Positions 10,459 through 19,576 of a DNA stretch of 64,000 bases are shown piece after piece; within the stretch, counting starts at the first letter, position 1; every line of letters starts with the position of its first letter. The DNA is from Campylobacteraceae bacterium (GTDB lineage Bacteria; Campylobacterota; Campylobacteria; Campylobacterales; Sulfurovaceae), in the NCBI GenBank assembly GCA_027038275.1, contig JALVXC010000006.1, forward strand, positions 1 to 64,000, written 5' to 3'. A model generated the notes under the pieces. It did no database searches. It had not been told where the DNA came from and worked only from the letters and a program-made list of their open reading frames with translations. The position numbers and the translations under genes are program-made.

Positions 10459-11341
10459 TGCTTACCTTTTTTAAATCAGATAAACCTATCTTCTTATAAG
10501 CCTCTTCTATTCGCTGTTTGCAAACTTCTATATAATCAATCTCTTGATTTTTAAAAAGATGAACTCCTTCATTTTTTTCAAAACCTATAAATTTTCGTTT
10601 TTCTAATATAGCTGAAACTAAAAAGCTTCCACTTCCACAAGTATTATCTAAAACTATATCCCCCTCATTGGTATAAGTTCGTATTAAATATCTACCTAAC
10701 TCTACAGGTTTTTGTGTAGGATGATAAACTTTGCCCTCACTCTCTGCTGTTTTAAAATAGACTATATCAGTAGGGTATCGTTCCCCATTACTTTTTACTT
10801 CCGTAGATTTAAAATCTCCATAACTTCCCGTTAATTGCTTTTTTCTAAAACCTTTATTATAAGCTTCTCCCTGACTCATTTGAGGGTTATAAGTAGGTGG
10901 TTTTTTATAAAAAACACAAATATCCTCATGTTTTCGTAAAGGCTGTTTTTTAGCATTTAAAAAATTAGTAGCTTTTGATTTTTCCCAAACTATCTTATAT
11001 TTAAAATACTGTTCATTGCTTAAAATTAATTTTGCAGTAAAAATACCTTGTGAAGTCAAAACAATAGCACCATTATCTTTTATAATTCGATGATACTCTT
11101 CCCAAAGTCTGTTTAAAGGAATTACACTATCCCACTTATTTTGCGTTGTACCATAAGGTAAATCACATAAAATCATATCAATAGATTTATCTTTTATTTT
11201 TTTCATACCACGAAGACAATCCTCTTCATAGACTCTATTTAACTCTATTCCTATACCATATTCAAATGTATTTTTAGCAGATATTCTTTTATTCATATAC
11301 TCTTTCATCTCTATTGTTGTAAAAAGGTTTGGGCTTATCAT
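10451..11341 (-). CDS. Site-specific DNA methyltransferase (beta-class, DNA-N6/N4)
   Basis: ILCDLPYGTTQNKWD, HPTQKPVELGRYLIRTYTNEGDIVLDNTCGSGSFLVSAI. Confidence 0.88.
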   Translation of the reverse strand: MISPNLFTTIEMKEYMNKRISAKNTFEYGIGIELNRVYEEDCLRGMKKIKDKSIDMILCDLPYGTTQNKWDSVIPLNRLWEEYHRIIKDNGAIVLTSQGIFTAKLILSNEQYFKYKIVWEKSKATNFLNAKKQPLRKHEDICVFYKKPPTYNPQMSQGEAYNKGFRKKQLTGSYGDFKSTEVKSNGERYPTDIVYFKTAESEGKVYHPTQKPVELGRYLIRTYTNEGDIVLDNTCGSGSFLVSAILEKRKFIGFEKNEGVHLFKNQEIDYIEVCKQRIEEAYKKIGLSDLKKVSNG

Positions 11342-11549
11342 TATGAATCCTTTAATAAAATTAATTAGATTATAATGTATTTTATTTAATCCTAAGAAAA
11401 ATATGTCATATTGTTATATTTTTTTAAAATATAATTTATATGAGTGGTAAAAAAGCTCCTTTCTTACTTATCTAATTCTAACATAATCTTACTCAATCAT
11501 ATATCTTAATGATAATTATAATATAAATTAAACTTTAAAATCATAAAGT

Positions 11550-12674
11550 TCAAACCAATCTATACCTAACATTACGCCCAGCACTACCCTCTACCTGTTT
11601 AATTAGTCCATAATTAACAAGGGTAGAAATATCTCTTTTGGCAGTGGCAGTAGAGGTACTTGCCATCTTTGCATATTTTTTGGTGCTTAATCCTCCTTCA
11701 AAATTTTGGCTACCCTTATCAAGCAGTTTATTAAGAACTTTTAGTTGTCTTTGGTTTAAAGGAAACTCTCTTGCTCTATCCCAAAATTTTGTCTTTTGAG
11801 CAATGATTTGTATCTGTTCAGTTGAGTTTTCAATGGCTCTGTTTATTATGTTAGTATGCCAAACTATCCATTTTGTAAAATCAAACTCTCGATTATAAAA
11901 AAGATTTTGTGACCTCTCTAATGTATCATAGTAGCCTCTTCTCTCTTCTCTTATGGCTGTTGAGAGAGAGTAGTATCTGTAGTCAAGTCCTAGCTCTTTA
12001 GAGAGAATATAGTTTACTATAGTTCTAGCGATTCTTCCATTGCCATCATCGTAAGGGTGGATTGAGACAAACCAAATATGAGCAATAGCACTCTTTATGT
12101 AAGGGTTCTCCTTGCTATAGTTAACATAGTCTAAAAATCTACTCATCTCCTCCTCTAGTTGTTCATGTGGAGGAGCTATGTAGTGTATGGTCTCTCTATA
12201 TCCTTTAGTCGATATAACACTCATCTCATCAGAACGATAGGTCGCAACATCTATTTTATGACCATCACTGTAACCTGTAGGAAAGAGGATACTGTGCCAA
12301 CCATGTAGACGCTCTTTTGTAAGTAAAGAGCTATTTTCTTGACTATCAAGCAGTAGGGTTACAAGTCCATCAGTATGTCTAGTAGAGCTATCGTTTAGGT
12401 AATCAAAGCTCTTATCTAATCTTTTTCTAACAGATGACCTTACACTATCACGGCTTAGAATCTCTCCCTCAATCTCTGAAGATTTTAAAATCTCATCAAT
12501 AGTAGAGTCTATTATAAGTGAGTTGATATTTTTGTCGTTAAGTCCATAGATTAGACCTTCTAATCTACCTCTATTGCGAGAAACTTCTAACAGTAAGGTA
12601 TCAAGAGTTGATTGTATGTAGTTAAAATTTGGGTAGTCATTATGTTGCCAAATCCATTTTTTTATACTTCTCAT
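11550..12674 (-). CDS. Fic family protein (DUF4172-like N-terminus + Fic + winged helix)
   Basis: Fic motif HPYDDGNGRIAR; inhibitory-helix-like SSEIEGE; C-terminal HTH. Confidence 0.88.
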   Translation of the reverse strand: MRSIKKWIWQHNDYPNFNYIQSTLDTLLLEVSRNRGRLEGLIYGLNDKNINSLIIDSTIDEILKSSEIEGEILSRDSVRSSVRKRLDKSFDYLNDSSTRHTDGLVTLLLDSQENSSLLTKERLHGWHSILFPTGYSDGHKIDVATYRSDEMSVISTKGYRETIHYIAPPHEQLEEEMSRFLDYVNYSKENPYIKSAIAHIWFVSIHPYDDGNGRIARTIVNYILSKELGLDYRYYSLSTAIREERRGYYDTLERSQNLFYNREFDFTKWIVWHTNIINRAIENSTEQIQIIAQKTKFWDRAREFPLNQRQLKVLNKLLDKGSQNFEGGLSTKKYAKMASTSTATAKRDISTLVNYGLIKQVEGSAGRNVRYRLV

Positions 12675-12790
12675 ATTGAACCTTTGAGCCGATTAATTAA
12701 TCTAATCCTATCATTATTTGAGCCGATTGTCAATTATTAAGAAAAATAAAGTAAAATACATCTCAATATAGATAGGATACTTACTGCTAA

Positions 12791-13336
12791 ATGGAAAAAA
12801 AACTAAAACAATTTACCGAACTTCTCTTGGAGTGGAATAAAATTCATAACTTAACAGGTGCAAAAACTCCTGCTGATGTTGAAAAAAATATTGATGACTC
12901 TCTGTTTCCTACTACATTTATAAAAAAGCCTAGCTCTATTTTAGATGTAGGAACAGGTGCAGGTTTTCCTGGAATGATTTTGGCTATTGCCTATCCTGAT
13001 GTTAGAACAGTACTATGTGAACCAAGACTCAAACGTGCCTCTTTTTTAAAGTATGTGGCAATGGAGTTAGAACTCTCTAATGTTGAAGTTGTTAAAAAGA
13101 GGGTAGAGCAGTATAGAAGTGAGCCTTTTGGGCTTATTAGTTCACGAGCTGTGACCGATACTAAAATGTTGTTGGAGTTAACTAAACATCTTCAAGATAA
13201 AATGACACAATTTCTCTTTTATAAAGGTGAATATATCTTCTCGGAACTAGAGGCTATAGTCCAAGAGTTAGATTATGATATAATCGAGAAGAATCAAAGA
13301 AACTATCTATATATAAAGGGACAAAATGTGGTTTAA
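12791..13336 (+). CDS. rsmG: 16S rRNA (guanine-N7) methyltransferase RsmG
   Basis: WNKIHNLTGAK, LDVGTGAGFPGM, ISSRAV. Confidence 0.95.
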   Translation: MEKKLKQFTELLLEWNKIHNLTGAKTPADVEKNIDDSLFPTTFIKKPSSILDVGTGAGFPGMILAIAYPDVRTVLCEPRLKRASFLKYVAMELELSNVEVVKKRVEQYRSEPFGLISSRAVTDTKMLLELTKHLQDKMTQFLFYKGEYIFSELEAIVQELDYDIIEKNQRNYLYIKGQNVV

Positions 13337-13577
13337 ACTACTTATTTTAGTAATTGCAGGTGTAGCACTATACAGATTTTTTGGTGGTAAAGTGCCATTT
13401 TTAGATAAAGAGTTTTTAGACAAAAGTAAAAAAGTAAAAGAGGAAGAGTCTGACTTTGGAAAGATAGAGGCAACATCTGCATGTAGTGTTTGTGGAACTT
13501 ATGTTACAGAAGAAGATGCATTAATCTATAAAAAGAGAACCTACTGTTCTACAGAGTGTTTAGAGAAGGCAAAGTAA
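13326..13577 (+). CDS. PP0621-like small membrane/zinc-ribbon protein
   Basis: N-terminal TM, CxxC...C zinc-ribbon (CSVCGTYVTEEDALIYKKRTYCSTEC). Confidence 0.7.
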   Translation: MWFKLLILVIAGVALYRFFGGKVPFLDKEFLDKSKKVKEEESDFGKIEATSACSVCGTYVTEEDALIYKKRTYCSTECLEKAK

Positions 13578-13580
13578 ACT

Positions 13581-13955
13581 ATGAAAATTTTTGGACATGA
13601 TTGGATAGAGAGTGAACGTTTTTATGCTATCAATAAAGTAAATGACATTAAGAAGACTCCTAGTAATGCACTCTTAAAAGTAGAGGGTGGTCTCTCTAAC
13701 TCTTTGGAGCTTGTAAAGTATTGTAAGTCTAATGAGTTACGTTATGCAGTAGGGGTAGAGAGTATAGAGGAGGCGATATTTGCTAATTTACTTGATGCTA
13801 CCTATATTTTATGTGAAAAAAAATTGGCAAAAGAGATTATGCCTATAGCTCAACACTATCTTTTTGATACACAAATTTTGGCGTATATTAAAAAAGATGA
13901 GATTGAAGAGATGGCTAAAGCTGGGGTTGATGGGGTTGTGATTGTCTATAGATAG
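13581..13955 (+). CDS. Conserved protein of unknown function
   Basis: ORF directly downstream in the same operon. Confidence 0.6.
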   Translation: MKIFGHDWIESERFYAINKVNDIKKTPSNALLKVEGGLSNSLELVKYCKSNELRYAVGVESIEEAIFANLLDATYILCEKKLAKEIMPIAQHYLFDTQILAYIKKDEIEEMAKAGVDGVVIVYR

Positions 13956-13965
13956 GGTGTTTTTT

Positions 13966-14457
13966 TTACAATACCATATCTAACCCACGAAGCAACAGAA
14001 CTGTTAACATCCCACCTGCGATACCTGCTAACACATCATCACCCATAACACCTAAACCACCTTTAACTTTACGGTCAATAACACCAATAAGCGATGGTTT
14101 CCAAATATCAAAGAGTCTAAAAGCTCCAAAGGAAGCAACAACAGCAGTCTCATAAGCATAAGGAAAGTTGACAATATCTACAGTAGGTAGAGCAAACATC
14201 AGAGTTATCCACATACCAGATACTTCATCTATTACAATGCTTTTGTCATCATGTGAATTAGTTAGTTTTTCATACTTATTAATCTCAAATATACCAATAA
14301 TAGTAATAACTAGAGTCAACATAAAAAAGGTCTGCATAGGAATTATTTGTAAAATAAGTAAACCCACAACAAGAGCTGCAAATGAGCCTACAGTTCCAGG
14401 AGCTTTAGGAGCAAGACCTGTTGCTCCAAAGGTTATAAAAAGTCGATTTAAAGTCAT
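13966..14457 (-). CDS. pgpA: Phosphatidylglycerophosphatase A
   Basis: TFGATGLAPKAPGTVGSF, IVIDEVSGMWI, GVMGDDVLAGI. Confidence 0.93.
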   Translation of the reverse strand: MTLNRLFITFGATGLAPKAPGTVGSFAALVVGLLILQIIPMQTFFMLTLVITIIGIFEINKYEKLTNSHDDKSIVIDEVSGMWITLMFALPTVDIVNFPYAYETAVVASFGAFRLFDIWKPSLIGVIDRKVKGGLGVMGDDVLAGIAGGMLTVLLLRGLDMVL

Positions 14458-14473
14458 AATATTATTCTCTTTT

Positions 14474-15664
14474 TTAGGTTAATGAGGTTGTTTGGTAGAG
14501 TCCCATTAAGTTTATGTAGAAATCCTCTTCAGTATGCTCCTCCATAAGCCCATCATTTGGCATAAGTGAATCATAAATCTTTTGAAGATTTTCAAATCTG
14601 TCTGGAAACATAGCACTTAAAATAGATGCTGAAACTTCACGTCTTACCAATATTGATGGTGGCATCATTCCCTCTTTAATTAGACTTAAAATAGATGGAG
14701 AATGGTAATGAATATGGTGATGTTGTCCATGAGGACAAGTTGTTGTACTTACTAAAGTTCGACACTTATTGCAGTATACATACTCTTCAAATGTATTTAC
14801 CTCTATATCAATATCTTTTGTAGCATCAAATATAGAGTTTAGTGTATTGTTATCATAAAAAAGTCCAAGACCAGCATGATTTTTACCAATAACTAAACGG
14901 TTACAGCCATAGTTTTTTGCTACTAGTGCATCTAAAATGAGTTCATTATATCCAGCAAATATATATGAGTTTTCTAGTGGTACAATAATGACTTTATTGT
15001 TCGGTAAAAAGTTCTCAATAAAGGTTAAAATTGCATCATAACGTACATCATAACGTAACCCATCTTTTGTAAAAGGTTTTAGTAAAAATAGAACAACTAA
15101 ATCAGATTGGTCTAGTGTCTGTCGGATTATACGTTCATGGGCTCGGTTAAGGGGGTTAGCTGCTAACATAAGTGCTGATACATTTTTTGCATTAACCTCT
15201 TTAATTTTATCTTGAACCATTTTTTTAGAAGCTGTAATAAGTGGATAATTGACTCTGTACTCTCCTGTAACAGCGATTCGTCCTAACCTTTTTATGGTAC
15301 ATTTAACCCCAGGATGTGACTCATCAGCTGTTCCATATATGCATTTTAATCTCTCAATAGGATCAATATGAAAGGTCTCTTCAACCGTTAATTCACCAAC
15401 CTGTTTTCCTTCATTAAAGAGCTCAACTACATCACCTTTTTCTAAAGATTTTAGACACTCTTCATTTTTTTTACCACCAGGAGTTAAAAGAAATGGAAAA
15501 GGAAAAGCAACATCTTTATACATCTTTGTTTTACGTACTTCAATTGCCTCCTCTTGTGTCATCAGTGTCTCTACAGGACTAATAAGTCCCTCCTGCACCA
15601 ATGCTAGAGTAGATAGTGCTTCAGCATCAATATGCAACTGATTATTTCTTTTTGAAGATGCCAT
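14474..15664 (-). CDS. Sulfate adenylyltransferase-like nucleotidyltransferase (divergent active site)
   Basis: ATP-sulfurylase fold signatures; NPLNRAHERI, GKNHAGLG; zinc-ribbon-like CNKC...CPHG. Confidence 0.75.
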   Translation of the reverse strand: MASSKRNNQLHIDAEALSTLALVQEGLISPVETLMTQEEAIEVRKTKMYKDVAFPFPFLLTPGGKKNEECLKSLEKGDVVELFNEGKQVGELTVEETFHIDPIERLKCIYGTADESHPGVKCTIKRLGRIAVTGEYRVNYPLITASKKMVQDKIKEVNAKNVSALMLAANPLNRAHERIIRQTLDQSDLVVLFLLKPFTKDGLRYDVRYDAILTFIENFLPNNKVIIVPLENSYIFAGYNELILDALVAKNYGCNRLVIGKNHAGLGLFYDNNTLNSIFDATKDIDIEVNTFEEYVYCNKCRTLVSTTTCPHGQHHHIHYHSPSILSLIKEGMMPPSILVRREVSASILSAMFPDRFENLQKIYDSLMPNDGLMEEHTEEDFYINLMGLYQTTSLT

Positions 15665-16538
15665 ATTTTTTCCTTTTCTCCCATAAACTTTTTCTTGATA
15701 TACCTAATTTTTTAGAAAGCTCTGTATCTGGGTATTGATATTGAAAATTATTGACGATAAATTTAACATAATCATCAATAGTTAAAATCTCATTTTGGTC
15801 ATAGAGCTTATTGTCTGTATTAATCTCAATTTGCTTATATGGTGTTTCAATATCTGAAGTAGTTGAGATAATAAAGTCACGTCCTTCAAGTATATCGAAA
15901 AGTTGTTCACGTTCACCCTTTTTGAGACTTTGCAAGTCAGAAATATATAGTAGATGTTTCTTATTCGCCTTTTCTATTTTATTTTTCCAATCTTTTGAGC
16001 TTAGAGGAACAAAAACTAGAACTCTATCTTTATCTTTTGCATAGGTAAAGGCTAGTTTATCAACCATTTTAATATAGTTTGTCAATATAACTAAAGGAGA
16101 GCTAATTTTATCTATATCGTTTTCAATATTAATATCTTGAAGCAGATACTCATGATACTCTTTATAGAGGTTTTTGTACTTCTTAAGAGTTTGATACTCT
16201 TTATAGTGCTCTATCTTCCTTTTCAACTCTTCAATAATAAAAGGCTTGACAATATAGTCATTTGCTCCTAGCTTAAGTGGTGCAGCAACAGTGTCATTGT
16301 TGATGTAAGAAACCATAAGAATAATAATCTTCTCTTTATATTTGGTAATCAATGAGTTAAAGTTTTGACCAGGCAAATTAGTAGAGAGCAGATAAGCATC
16401 TCCTGTACTTGTTGCCATTGCCTCTTTTACCGAGGAGTAAACTTCTGTCTCATACCCAGCTTGTCCTAGCTTAGCCGAGATACTCTGTGCCAAATAAAGT
16501 TCATTTTCAATTATGGTAATTTTCATTGTTGTGTCCAA
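15642..16538 (-). CDS. Degenerate NtrC-like response regulator (receiver without consensus Asp, degenerate AAA+ remnant, Fis-type HTH)
   Basis: ITIIENELYLAQSISAKL receiver; YLLSTNLPG; C-terminal LSKKLGISRKSLWEKRKKYGI. Confidence 0.75.
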   Translation of the reverse strand: MDTTMKITIIENELYLAQSISAKLGQAGYETEVYSSVKEAMATSTGDAYLLSTNLPGQNFNSLITKYKEKIIILMVSYINNDTVAAPLKLGANDYIVKPFIIEELKRKIEHYKEYQTLKKYKNLYKEYHEYLLQDINIENDIDKISSPLVILTNYIKMVDKLAFTYAKDKDRVLVFVPLSSKDWKNKIEKANKKHLLYISDLQSLKKGEREQLFDILEGRDFIISTTSDIETPYKQIEINTDNKLYDQNEILTIDDYVKFIVNNFQYQYPDTELSKKLGISRKSLWEKRKKYGIFKKK

Positions 16539-17674
16539 TCATAATAGTATAGTGTTGCAACTGCTTCAACAGCTACGCCCTCTTTTCGTCCAATCCAACC
16601 TAGTTTTTCAGCAGTTGTTGCTTTGATATTGACTAGATTAGGAGTAAGATTAATTAGTTTAGCAAGTCTAAATCGCATCTCTTTTTTATAGCTTAAAAGT
16701 TTAGGAGTTTGAGCAATAATGGCTAAGTCAACATTGCCTATTACATATCCTAAATCTTTTAATCTTTTTACAGTATCGAGCAACAACTCCTTTGAGTCAG
16801 CACCCTTATAGTCATTAGAGGTATCAGGATAGAACTCACCAATATCTCCCAAACCTGCCGCTCCAAGTAGAGCGTCAATGAGTGCATGAATTGCAACATC
16901 TCCGTCACTATGGGCTTTAAATCCAAAAGGTGAATCTATCTCAACTCCACAAAGTACCATCTGTTTGCCCTCTTCAAAGGGGTGAATGTCGATACCAAAG
17001 CCTGTTAAGGCACATCTTGAAGGTGGTTTAAGACAACTCATTTTAGAGAGGTCTTCTACTGTTGTAAGCTTGTGAGCTTTTGGTGAGCCATCTACAAAAA
17101 TAACTTCACCACCAATAGAGGCTACAGCTGAAGAGTCATCTGTAAACTCTCTTTTAGACTCTAGTGCACTTTTTAGTGTTTGAGTACAAGAGAGTTGTGG
17201 TGTTTGGATTATTTTTGCCTCTTCACGGTTAACAGGAGAACCTTTCAAATAGAGTGTATCTACAACTTTAAGTGTAGGAACTACACAACTTTTGTTCTTT
17301 TTTGCTAAAACTACTCGCTCTATCATCTCTTTGTCAAGACAGCAACGAGCAATATCAGAAACTAGAACAAAAGCTGTTTTTACATCTTTAAGTGCATTGG
17401 TAAGAGAGGCTTGACGACTTGTTCCACCCTCTACTAGAGTGTACTCTGTAAAGTTAGACATAGCCATTATATCGTCCCTAGATGCAACAATAATGGTCTC
17501 TTTAAACTCATAAAGTTTTTGAAAATCATCAGCAACTTTGAGCCAAAGTGGTCTGTTGTCTATCCATAACCACTGCTTTTTAGGAGGCAAAGCAAAACGA
17601 GAAGCCGAACCAGCACCTAAAAGAATAAGCGTAATGTCACCCAATTCTATTTCCTTTTCTAAAGTGTAACTCAA
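16523..17674 (-). CDS. ispDF: Bifunctional IspD/IspF isoprenoid biosynthesis enzyme
   Basis: N-terminal GAGSASRFALPPKKQWL (IspD) and GFGIDIHPFEEGK...HSDGDVAIHALIDALLGA (IspF). Confidence 0.95.
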   Translation of the reverse strand: MSYTLEKEIELGDITLILLGAGSASRFALPPKKQWLWIDNRPLWLKVADDFQKLYEFKETIIVASRDDIMAMSNFTEYTLVEGGTSRQASLTNALKDVKTAFVLVSDIARCCLDKEMIERVVLAKKNKSCVVPTLKVVDTLYLKGSPVNREEAKIIQTPQLSCTQTLKSALESKREFTDDSSAVASIGGEVIFVDGSPKAHKLTTVEDLSKMSCLKPPSRCALTGFGIDIHPFEEGKQMVLCGVEIDSPFGFKAHSDGDVAIHALIDALLGAAGLGDIGEFYPDTSNDYKGADSKELLLDTVKRLKDLGYVIGNVDLAIIAQTPKLLSYKKEMRFRLAKLINLTPNLVNIKATTAEKLGWIGRKEGVAVEAVATLYYYDWTQQ

Positions 17675-17710
17675 TTATACACTGGTAACCTTTAGTAACA
17701 CTTTAATGAG

Positions 17711-18352
17711 CTATAAAGTAACAATATTTTTTTTTGAAAAGATTTTAAGCAAGGTTTTTGTTTTTTTTGGTGATATTACGTTTTTATCTAATAACTCCGA
17801 AATCATGGCGATTCCAGTTATATTTTCAATCTCAATAATCTCTTTAATATTGTTAATATTAATACCCCCAATAGCAACAATAGGAAAGTGTGAATTTTTT
17901 GCCCACTTTTTAAGATTTTTGACTCCTATAGTCTCATAGTCTACTTCTTTAGAAGTTGTTTTAAAGATAGGACCAATAGCAAGATAGCTAGGCTCAATCT
18001 TTAGTGCCATCTCTATCTCTTTTGTAGTGTGAGTGCTAACTCCTAGTCGTATAGCTGCTTGGTGTATTGCTTCTAGGTTAGCTACCTCTAAATCCTCTTG
18101 ACCTAAATGTATGCCATAGGCTTTATGTTTTATGGCAAGTTGCCAATAGTCGTTAATAAAGAGTCTAGCTTTGTACTTTTCTGAAATTTTAATAGCCTCT
18201 TTAATCTCATCTTCTAAAGCTTTATCTTTTAAGTCTTTTACTCTTAGTTGGGCTGTTGTAATGCCTAGTTCATATAGTATCTTTAATTTATTGGCTCTAT
18301 CTACTAGGGGGTAGATGCCTAATGGGGTAGTTCCACAATCTTTGAATCTCAT
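17711..18352 (-). CDS. thiE: Thiamine phosphate synthase
   Basis: LFINDYWQLAIKHKAYGIHLGQEDL, LGVSTHT, AIGGI. Confidence 0.9.
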   Translation of the reverse strand: MRFKDCGTTPLGIYPLVDRANKLKILYELGITTAQLRVKDLKDKALEDEIKEAIKISEKYKARLFINDYWQLAIKHKAYGIHLGQEDLEVANLEAIHQAAIRLGVSTHTTKEIEMALKIEPSYLAIGPIFKTTSKEVDYETIGVKNLKKWAKNSHFPIVAIGGININNIKEIIEIENITGIAMISELLDKNVISPKKTKTLLKIFSKKNIVTL

Positions 18353-18390
18353 AGTTTTTCTTTTTTAAATTAGGTATGTTGTCACTTTTT

Positions 18391-18480
18391 TTTCTTTGTT
18401 TCACCACAAAGAAAGAAAAGTAACCAAAAAAAAGAAAAGGTGAAAGGCTGTTGCTTATTTTTAATAGATTCTATTAAAAA
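18391..18480. repeat. Intergenic palindromic segment (two hairpins)
   Basis: tttctttgt-ttcacc-acaaagaaa (18391-18414) and tttttaatag-att-ctattaaaaa (18458-18480). Confidence 0.5.
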
Positions 18481-18490
18481 CAAGCTTACT

Positions 18491-19306
18491 CTACGCAAAC
18501 TGATGCCAAAAAGGAGTCCCAACTGTAGGAGTAGATGGACTAGCAAACTCACGTTTTTGCATAGTTCCAGCTTCGTATCCTAAACGCCCTGCAATAATGG
18601 CATACTTAAATGCTTGTGCCATTTTTACAGGGTCTTGGGCTAGAGCAATAGCTGAGTTTAGTAAAACTCCATCATAACCTAACTGCATCGCCTCTACGGC
18701 ATCACTTGGTTTTCCTATTCCTGCATCTACTATTAACTTTAACTCTGGAAACTGCTTTCTAATGGCTTTTAGATTGCTTGGATTCATAAGCCCTTGACCT
18801 GAACCTATTGGTGAACCCCATGGCATTAAAATCTTACACCCTACATCGGCTAAACGTTTTGCTACCACTAAATCATCGGTAGTATAAGGGAAGACCTCAA
18901 ACCCATCTTTAACAAGAATCTCAGCAGCTTTTAGTGTTTCATAAGGGTCAGGTTGCAAGTTGTATTGGTCACCTATGACTTCAAGTTTTATCCAATTTGT
19001 CTCAAAGACCTCTCTTGCCATTTGGGCTGTTGTAATAGCCTCTTTGGCTGAGTGACACCCTGCTGTGTTTGGAAGAACATTAATCTTTAGCTCTTTAATA
19101 ATCTCCCAAAAGTTATTACCCCCACCTTCACCTGCTGATTGACGACGAAGTGCTACAGTAACAATTTGGGCTTCACTCTCTTTAATTGCCTCTTCCATAT
19201 TGGCAGGACTTGGGTAGAGGGCTGAACCTATAAGCATTCTACTTTTTAAGGTTTTTCCCCCAATCTCCCACTCATCACTCTTAACTCTTAACTCTTCACT
19301 CTTCAT
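18491..19306 (-). CDS. thiG: Thiazole synthase
   Basis: [38 protein letters not shown]. Confidence 0.96.
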   Translation of the reverse strand: MKSEELRVKSDEWEIGGKTLKSRMLIGSALYPSPANMEEAIKESEAQIVTVALRRQSAGEGGGNNFWEIIKELKINVLPNTAGCHSAKEAITTAQMAREVFETNWIKLEVIGDQYNLQPDPYETLKAAEILVKDGFEVFPYTTDDLVVAKRLADVGCKILMPWGSPIGSGQGLMNPSNLKAIRKQFPELKLIVDAGIGKPSDAVEAMQLGYDGVLLNSAIALAQDPVKMAQAFKYAIIAGRLGYEAGTMQKREFASPSTPTVGTPFWHQFA

Positions 19307-19312
19307 TCTAAA

Positions 19313-19516
19313 TTATCCTCCTTGAACAGGTGCTAAAATATCTATAGTATCACCATCATGTATAATGGTCTCTTCATACTTTGCAATAGGTACAAATGTT
19401 GTATTTATGGCTACTGCAAAACCTTTTGTTTTGTACTCTAGTACCTCTATTAGTTGTTTTACATTTAGGTTCTCTTTTAGCTCTTTTATTTCACCATTTA
19501 CTGAGATTTTTATCAT
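19313..19516 (-). CDS. thiS: Sulfur carrier protein ThiS
   Basis: 67 aa, C-terminal GG, next to thiG. Confidence 0.93.
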   Translation of the reverse strand: MIKISVNGEIKELKENLNVKQLIEVLEYKTKGFAVAINTTFVPIAKYEETIIHDGDTIDILAPVQGG

Positions 19517-19576
19517 GCTTTTCCTTTGTATTGACTACACAGTTTACTTGGGTATCAAATATTTTAATTGCTTTTA

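Noticed and set aside
18361-18490. Possible CRISPR or tandem repeat at the purine-rich thiE-thiG gap
   Set aside because: No regularly spaced repeats; only two simple hairpins.
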